A stretch of 9,004 bases of DNA, taken from contig JAITQH010000073.1 of NCBI GenBank assembly GCA_031288985.1, positions 1 to 9,004 on the forward strand, written 5' to 3'. The number at the start of each line of letters is the position of its first letter. The stretch's first letter is position 1. Under the pieces are notes generated by a model. The model was not told the DNA's origin and ran no database searches. It saw nothing but the letters and a program-made list of their open reading frames with translations. Of this stretch, positions 4,632 to 9,004 are shown piece by piece. The translations under genes and the position numbers were made by a program. Source of the DNA: Candidatus Methanoplasma sp. Lineage in GTDB: Archaea; Thermoplasmatota; Thermoplasmata; Methanomassiliicoccales; Methanomethylophilaceae.

Positions 4632-5933
4632 ATGCACAAGACGATACACGACCCGGTTCACGGAAGCGTCGCGCTGGACGGACCGTTCTGCGAGATGCTG
4701 GACCGCCATGAGATGCAGAGGCTCCGCGGCGTGAAGCAGCTGGGATTCGGCAACATGGTGTTTCCGGGTGCGAATCATACGAGGTTCGAGCACTCAATGG
4801 GAGTGTACCATCTTGCCGGAAGGATGGCGGACGCCATAGGCCTCTCCGAAGAGGACGCGCTGACCGTCAGGGCCGCCGGCCTTCTGCATGACATATGCCA
4901 CGCGCCGTTCTCCCACGCGATGGAAGAGCTGGTGGAGGAACGCACCGGCCTGGACCACATGGAATTCGCCGAGAGGCTCATAAAAGGAAAGATCCCCACG
5001 CATCCGGCGGCGGACGATGACATGTTCTCTTCCGTCCCCCCGATCTCCGAGGTGTTGGAGGACGCGGGAATATCAGCGGACAGAGTATGCGACCTCATAG
5101 CGTGCCCCGACTCGAGGAACGAAGGGATAGAGGCGTTCGACGAGGCCGAGCGCACGTCGCATTTCAGATCGAGGGACTACATGCACCAGATAATCCACGG
5201 ACCCGTGGACGCGGATCAGATGGACTATCTGATGAGGGACTCCCTGTACACCGGAGTGGTGCACGGGTCGATAGATCTGGAAAGGATACTGAGCACCATG
5301 CGGGTGTTCAACGACCGCATCGTGATCGAGAAGCGCGGCGCGGTGGCGGCCGAAGGCCTCATGGTGTCCCGTTCGCTCATGTTCACTTCTGTTTATTACC
5401 ACAGGACCGTGCGCATCATACGGATGATGCTGGCCAAAGCCGTGGAGGCATCCACGCTGGACATATCGGACGCATATCTGTGGACGGACGCCGACCTGAC
5501 GGAGAGGCTTGTCAGAGAAGGAGGCGTCCCGTCGCTGCTGACAAGATCCGTGCGCAACCGCATCCTGTACAAGAAAGCGGTGTCTCTGTCCAGCGGGGAG
5601 ACCTCCGAAGAGCTTGCGGAGACGCTGTCATGCTATGCCGAATACCATAAGAGAAAGGGGCTGGAAAAGGATATAGCGGACAAGGCGGGCATCGATGCGT
5701 CGGAGGTCATCGTGGATCTTCCTCCGAAGAGCAGTCTGCTGTCGGCGGTAAGCATAGGCAAGACCGACGTCTCCATACTGGACGATGGGAAGGTCAGACC
5801 GCTGACGAGATCGTCATCCCTCGCCAAGGCCCTTCAGTCAAGGGACGCCTATGGATGGACGCTGCTGATAGCGTCCCCCGGCAACAGGACGGAAGCGGTC
5901 GCGAAGGCGGCGCACAGGATCCTGAACATTTGA
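4632..5933 (+). CDS. HD-domain phosphohydrolase, SAMHD1/dGTPase-like (COG1078 type)
   Basis: 433 residues. The HD metal site is complete: His54 in TRFEHSMGVYH, His86-Asp87 in LLHDICHAPFSH (with His90 and His95 in the loop), and the last Asp in the VDADQMDYLMRDS block (193-199). The N-terminal IHDPVHG is typical of the family. Relatives hydrolyse dNTPs to deoxynucleoside plus triphosphate, lowering dNTP pools; some act on other nucleotides, so the substrate is not certain. The C-terminal part (about 290-433) is helical and less conserved, and no SAM domain is present. GGAG lies 7 nt upstream and the gene begins 1 nt after the sepF stop, making it the last gene of the operon. No clear terminator follows. 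Confidence 0.85.
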   Translation: MHKTIHDPVHGSVALDGPFCEMLDRHEMQRLRGVKQLGFGNMVFPGANHTRFEHSMGVYHLAGRMADAIGLSEEDALTVRAAGLLHDICHAPFSHAMEELVEERTGLDHMEFAERLIKGKIPTHPAADDDMFSSVPPISEVLEDAGISADRVCDLIACPDSRNEGIEAFDEAERTSHFRSRDYMHQIIHGPVDADQMDYLMRDSLYTGVVHGSIDLERILSTMRVFNDRIVIEKRGAVAAEGLMVSRSLMFTSVYYHRTVRIIRMMLAKAVEASTLDISDAYLWTDADLTERLVREGGVPSLLTRSVRNRILYKKAVSLSSGETSEELAETLSCYAEYHKRKGLEKDIADKAGIDASEVIVDLPPKSSLLSAVSIGKTDVSILDDGKVRPLTRSSSLAKALQSRDAYGWTLLIASPGNRTEAVAKAAHRILNI

Positions 5934-6058
5934 TATGAACAAAGTCTGCGGCCGATCAGACCGTAAAGATGATGTTCGAAAGCTTCTCTCGGATTGACGG
6001 GGAAGCTGCCTATGCGGAGGCCGGCGGATGCGTTTCTGCATGTGGATCGCGGACAGTT
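5934..6058. other. Gene-free stretch with one long hairpin
   Basis: Nothing coding is supported here. An imperfect hairpin pairs AGCTTCTCT (5981-5989) with GGGGAAGCT (5999-6007) over 9 positions with two G-T wobbles and a 9-nt loop. A smaller GTCTG/CAGAC pair lies at 5944-5961. Neither is followed by a T-run, so termination is not obvious. They may shape the 3' end of the PUA-SepF-HD transcript. Confidence 0.35.
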
Positions 6059-6059
6059 C

Positions 6060-6158
6060 CTATAAAATAAATGGCACTGTACTGCCATATTTTTATAAAA
6101 ATAATAAAATATGGCACCATAATATCATAATTTATACAAACAATGCATACGGTGCACC
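6060..6158 (+). promoter_or_regulatory. AT-rich, symmetric control region and leaderless promoter of the ATPase gene
   Basis: TTTATAC (6131-6137) is about 25 bp upstream of ATG 6159, predicting a leaderless start. Upstream are layered symmetries. ATGGCA (6071-6076) pairs with TGCCAT (6083-6088). TGCCATATTTT (6083-6093) and AAAATATGGCA (6106-6116) are perfect 11-bp arms. A 16-bp AT palindrome occupies 6088-6103. GGTGCACC (6151-6158) directly precedes the ATG. The ATGGCA element thus appears three times upstream and again as the first two codons. The region is far more AT-rich than the rest of the window, so several TATA-like boxes are present on both strands. Confidence 0.6.
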
Positions 6159-7346
6159 ATGGCAGAGGTTCTGAGAAAACAATATCTTGAGTTCCTGGAG
6201 GAGTTCAAAGACGACACGGAAGTGATCAAGGTCATATGCGGCGTCAGAAGATGCGGCAAGTCCACGCTCATGCTTCAGTACATCGATCTTCTGAAGAGTT
6301 CCGGCGTAAGCGAAGACAGCATCATCAGCATGAACCTGGAGTCGATGGAATTCGACGACATAAAGGATGCGGCCGATCTGAAAAGGCATCTCAAGGGCCG
6401 CATCGGCCCCGGAAGAACATATGTCCTTCTTGACGAGATCCAAAGGGTGAAGGGATGGGAGACCGTTGTTAACGCCATAACGCTGGATTTTGACGTCGAT
6501 GTTTATATAACCGGATCCAACGCACAACTGCTGTCAACGGAACTGACGACGTACCTCACAGGCAGATACGTCTCGATCAACATGCTGCCTCTGTCCTTCA
6601 GGGAGTATACAGAGCTGCACAGGGATCGCACCGAGGACAGATACAAACTCTTTGAGAAGTACCTAAGGTATGGCGCACTTCCGGGGATCGATCCTTTTGA
6701 ACCCGAAAGGAAGATACGGGTCAGGCTGAACGATCTCTTTTCGTCCATTGTGTACAAGGACATAATGTCAAGAGGCCGGGTCAGGGATGCGGCCGAATTG
6801 GAGCGCGTCATAAAGTTCATGATGTTCAACATCGGCAATCCTATGTCGTCCAACAAGATAGCAAACACCCTCGGGGGAGTTCATAAGAATACGGTGGACA
6901 GATATCTGAGGCTGCTCGAAGAGAGCCGCATAATGTACCGTGCGGACAGATACGATATCAAAAGCACGGCTCTGTCGCCGAGTCCGAAATATTACTCCGT
7001 GGACACGGGGCTTAGGAACTCTCCGCTGAATTACACCGACGAGGACTACGGCAGACTTTTGGAGAACTTGGTCTATCTTGAATTGATAAGAAGAGGGAAC
7101 ACGGTGTACGTCGGAAGGCATGGCGACAGTGAGGTCGATTTTGCCGTGAAGACCTCCGATGGGTTCGAATATTATCAGGTGGTGTATTCGATGAAGGACG
7201 GCCGTGTGAAGGAAAGAGAGCTCAGACCCTTGACATCAATAAGGGACAGTTATCCGAAGACGGTGATATCCACGGATGAGCTGAAGGCGGATTTCGCGGG
7301 CGGGATAAAACACGTCCACATAATCGATTTCCTTACGGACGGATGA
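6159..7346 (+). CDS. DUF4143-type AAA ATPase (COG1373 family)
   Basis: 395 residues. Walker A GVRRCGKST (28-36), Walker B TYVLLDEI (87-94) and the sensor-like ITGSNAQLL (117-125) form the ATPase core. A helical region and winged-helix-like segment follow (about 228-266, SSNKIANTLGGVHKNTVDRYLRLL as its recognition part). The C-terminal DUF4143 domain (about 275-345) has restriction-endonuclease-fold character: Glu302 in LLENLVYLEL, EVDF (Asp327) and Gln340. The family is common in gut and rumen archaea and anaerobic bacteria, often in many diverged copies, and its role is unknown. DNA binding, and a link to mobile or defence genes, are suspected by analogy. The gene stands alone behind a symmetric AT-rich promoter and looks like an accessory insertion between housekeeping genes. 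No partner gene is adjacent. Confidence 0.88.
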   Translation: MAEVLRKQYLEFLEEFKDDTEVIKVICGVRRCGKSTLMLQYIDLLKSSGVSEDSIISMNLESMEFDDIKDAADLKRHLKGRIGPGRTYVLLDEIQRVKGWETVVNAITLDFDVDVYITGSNAQLLSTELTTYLTGRYVSINMLPLSFREYTELHRDRTEDRYKLFEKYLRYGALPGIDPFEPERKIRVRLNDLFSSIVYKDIMSRGRVRDAAELERVIKFMMFNIGNPMSSNKIANTLGGVHKNTVDRYLRLLEESRIMYRADRYDIKSTALSPSPKYYSVDTGLRNSPLNYTDEDYGRLLENLVYLELIRRGNTVYVGRHGDSEVDFAVKTSDGFEYYQVVYSMKDGRVKERELRPLTSIRDSYPKTVISTDELKADFAGGIKHVHIIDFLTDG

Positions 7347-7356
7347 CGGCGCCTCG

Positions 7357-7371
7357 AAAAACAGACTCTGT
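7357..7371 (-). terminator. Weak T-run terminator for rtcB
   Basis: Read on the minus strand, ACAGA-G-TCTGT leads into TTTTT (7361-7357), about 75 bp past the rtcB stop. The dyad is too tight for a good hairpin, so the U-tract is the main signal. The 99-bp gap between the convergent ATPase and rtcB genes holds nothing else I can support. Confidence 0.35.
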
Positions 7372-7445
7372 CGGCGGTGCGTTTCGGCAGATCGCGGCCG
7401 TTCATTCCAAAAGGATCCCTCAACTCTGCAAATGTATGCGCCGCC

Positions 7446-8897
7446 TCACCCTTTGACCACGCCGATGGGCGTGAGCTTAGCCACCTTTCCGGTGAGTCCT
7501 GCGCTGCAGACGACCTCTATCACTTCATCCACGTCCTTGTATGCGGCGGGAGCCTCCTCGAGCAGTCCTTCGTCCGAACCGTTCCTCAGATAGATGTTCC
7601 CTGCTCTCATCTCATTCCTTACGGCATCGGCGTCAAGACCGTCTATCGCGGCCTTGCGCGACATCTTTCTTCCTGCGCCGTGGCATGTGGAGCCGAACGT
7701 CTGCTCCATCGCGCCCTTCTTCCCCACAAGAACGTACGTACCCACTTTCATATCGCCCGGGATGATGACGGGCTGCCCCACGTCCCTGTACATGGGAACG
7801 ATCTCTCTCCTTCCTGCGGCGAACGCGCGGGTGGATCCTTTCCTGTGGACCAACACGTCCTCGTGGTGGCGGTCTATGTCGTGGCGCTCCTTCTTGGCGA
7901 TGTTGTGGGCCACGTCATAGACAACGTCCATCCCCATGTTCTCCGCCGAATCCTTCAGTATGCTTTCGAATGACTCGCGCACCCAATGCGTGATCATCTG
8001 CCTGTTGGCCCAGGCATAGTTGGCGCCGCAGCACATGGCCGCGTAATAATCCTCTCCGAGGCGGTCGTTGAGCGGAGCGCAGGCCAGCTGCCTGTCCGGA
8101 AGTTTTACGTCGTTGTTTCTGACGTAGCGTTCCATATCCTGCAGATAGTCGGTGGCGATCTGATGCCCGCACCCTCTGGAGCCGCAGTGCACCGTTATCG
8201 TCACTGCGCCCTTCTTCAATCCGAACGCTTTGGCGGCCGCGTCGTCGTAGACGTTGTCCACCACGTCGACCTCGAGGAAATGATTTCCCGAACCCAGGGA
8301 GCCGAGCTGCGGCAGACCTCTCTTGCGGGCCTTGTCGCTGACCTTTGACGGATCCGCGTCCTGCATGTGCCCGAGGTCCTCGGTCGCTTGGACGTCGCGC
8401 TCCCATCCGTATCCGTTCTCCACCGCCCATTCCGATCCGTTCAGAAGGATCTCGTCCAACTCTTTGCCGCCGATCTTGGTGAGTCCTTTGGAACCCAGAC
8501 CCGACGGCACATTCTTGTACAGCTCGTCGACAAGCGCGCCTATGTTCCCGCCTATGTCTTCAACGGTAAGGTCGGTCTTGATCAGACGGACGCCGCAGTT
8601 GATATCGAATCCGATGCCTCCGGGAGAGATGGATCCGGAATTGGAATCGACGGCGGCCACGCCTCCGATGGGGAAGCCGTAGCCCCAATGTATGTCGGGC
8701 ATCGCCATCGAACTTCCCACGATGCCCGGGAGGCATGCGACGTTGGCGGCCTGCTGCGGAGCGTTGTCCGAGCGAATTTGAGAGATCATGTTCTCGTTGG
8801 CGAATATGACTGCGTTGGTCCTCATGCCCGGCATCTCGTCCGCAGGTATCTCCCAGCGGTTGTCGTCCAATTTATTGAGCCTGCCGTTCCATGCCAT
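7446..8897 (-). CDS. rtcB: RNA-splicing ligase RtcB
   Basis: 483 residues from ATG at 8897; an in-frame GTG at 8906 would add three. The ATG is preferred because GTGAT just upstream can pair with the 16S 3' end. RtcB joins 2',3'-cyclic phosphate (or 3'-phosphate) and 5'-OH RNA ends using GTP and Mn2+, sealing tRNA halves after intron removal and repairing RNA. All key residues are present at almost the P. horikoshii numbering: Asp98 and Cys101 in FDINCG, His206 in SGNHF, His237 in HCGSRGCGH, His331 in DVAHN, and the guanylated His406 in CHGAGRKMSR. No intein interrupts it, unlike several archaeal RtcB genes. It follows a tRNA-His gene on the same strand by 32 bp. No archease gene is visible in the window. 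Confidence 0.95.
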   Translation of the reverse strand: MAWNGRLNKLDDNRWEIPADEMPGMRTNAVIFANENMISQIRSDNAPQQAANVACLPGIVGSSMAMPDIHWGYGFPIGGVAAVDSNSGSISPGGIGFDINCGVRLIKTDLTVEDIGGNIGALVDELYKNVPSGLGSKGLTKIGGKELDEILLNGSEWAVENGYGWERDVQATEDLGHMQDADPSKVSDKARKRGLPQLGSLGSGNHFLEVDVVDNVYDDAAAKAFGLKKGAVTITVHCGSRGCGHQIATDYLQDMERYVRNNDVKLPDRQLACAPLNDRLGEDYYAAMCCGANYAWANRQMITHWVRESFESILKDSAENMGMDVVYDVAHNIAKKERHDIDRHHEDVLVHRKGSTRAFAAGRREIVPMYRDVGQPVIIPGDMKVGTYVLVGKKGAMEQTFGSTCHGAGRKMSRKAAIDGLDADAVRNEMRAGNIYLRNGSDEGLLEEAPAAYKDVDEVIEVVCSAGLTGKVAKLTPIGVVKG

Positions 8898-8920
8898 GAG
8901 AATCACTTTTTACTGAGTTC

Positions 8921-8929
8921 ATAATAAAA
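8921..8929 (-). promoter_or_regulatory. TATA-like box of rtcB overlapping the tRNA 3' flank
   Basis: On the minus strand TTTTATTAT starts directly after the tRNA CCA end and its centre is about 29 bp from the rtcB ATG, giving at most a very short leader. The same T-rich stretch could terminate the tRNA transcript, so read-through and independent initiation are both possible. Confidence 0.45.
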
Positions 8930-9004
8930 TGGGGCCGGGACCGAGATTTGAACACGAGTCAAGGGATCCACAATCCCCTAGGATAACCAAGCTACCCTAT
9001 CCCG
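8930..9004 (-). tRNA. tRNA-His (GTG), 5' end cut by the window edge
   Basis: On the minus strand the gene runs from position 3 of the acceptor stem to an encoded CCA (8932-8930). CGGGA (positions 3-7) pairs with TCCCG of the 3' acceptor strand; the first two bases and the expected G-1 lie beyond the window. The anticodon stem GGGGA/TCCCT encloses TTGTGGA, so the anticodon is GTG. C73 is the archaeal tRNA-His discriminator that pairs with G-1. The T loop is TTCAAAT. The D loop holds AGCTTGGTTA. The T stem has one T-T mismatch (52-62). There is no intron in the anticodon loop. Confidence 0.88.

Noticed and set aside
7446..8897. Intein in RtcB
   Set aside because: The reading frame has normal family length with continuous active-site motifs and no splicing-domain insertion.
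7377..8924. Plus-strand open frames across rtcB
   Set aside because: RtcB is unambiguous on the minus strand with every catalytic residue present.
1..9004. CRISPR arrays, insertion sequences, rRNA
   Set aside because: No regularly spaced repeats, transposase motifs or rRNA segments were seen on either strand.

Overview
The window looks like archaeal chromosome, most likely a Thermoplasmata-type methanogen such as a member of the Methanomassiliicoccales. The lineage is inferred from gene content, not proven. Archaeal markers are a LonB-type AAA+ ATPase, an MCT-1-like PUA protein, archaeal SepF, an RHH regulator beside an FtsZ homologue, RtcB, an Isf-like flavoprotein, and a tRNA-His with C73 and encoded CCA. 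TATA boxes lie about 25 bp upstream of several starts, some apparently leaderless. The ten protein genes end in TGA (8) or TAA (2) and none in TAG, which fits a genome that avoids amber codons.

Layout. (1) 1-819: 3' part of a Lon-like AAA+ ATPase that stops where the protease domain should begin, followed by a hairpin/T-run terminator. (2) 820-2268: a division-like module. A 287-bp control region carries three TGTCNGACA palindromes and two other dyads. It precedes a small protein with two RHH-like modules (related to the haloarchaeal division regulator CdrS). Then comes an FtsZ homologue that has the complete GTP-binding domain but lacks the T7 loop and the C-terminal activation domain. (3) 2343-3644: an Isf-like iron-sulfur flavoprotein gene, convergent with and abutting an unrecognised cysteine-containing protein gene. 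(4) 3781-5933: a tight operon of PUA RNA-binding protein, SepF and a SAMHD1-like HD phosphohydrolase, each 1 nt apart. (5) 5934-6158: an AT-rich, highly symmetric control region, then a DUF4143-type ATPase with accessory-gene character. (6) 7446-9004, minus strand: RtcB RNA ligase just downstream of a tRNA-His gene cut by the window edge.

Working together. The most interesting part is the pairing of an RHH regulator with a GTPase-only FtsZ, with the FtsZ membrane anchor SepF about 2 kb away. A plausible reading (inference) is a division-control unit. The RHH protein would set the dose of a T7-less FtsZ that can bind GTP but cannot complete the active site of a neighbouring subunit, and so would cap, tune or sense canonical FtsZ filaments encoded elsewhere. 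The other genes are mostly RNA metabolism (PUA, RtcB, tRNA), nucleotide/redox housekeeping (HD, Isf-like) and one probable accessory ATPase.
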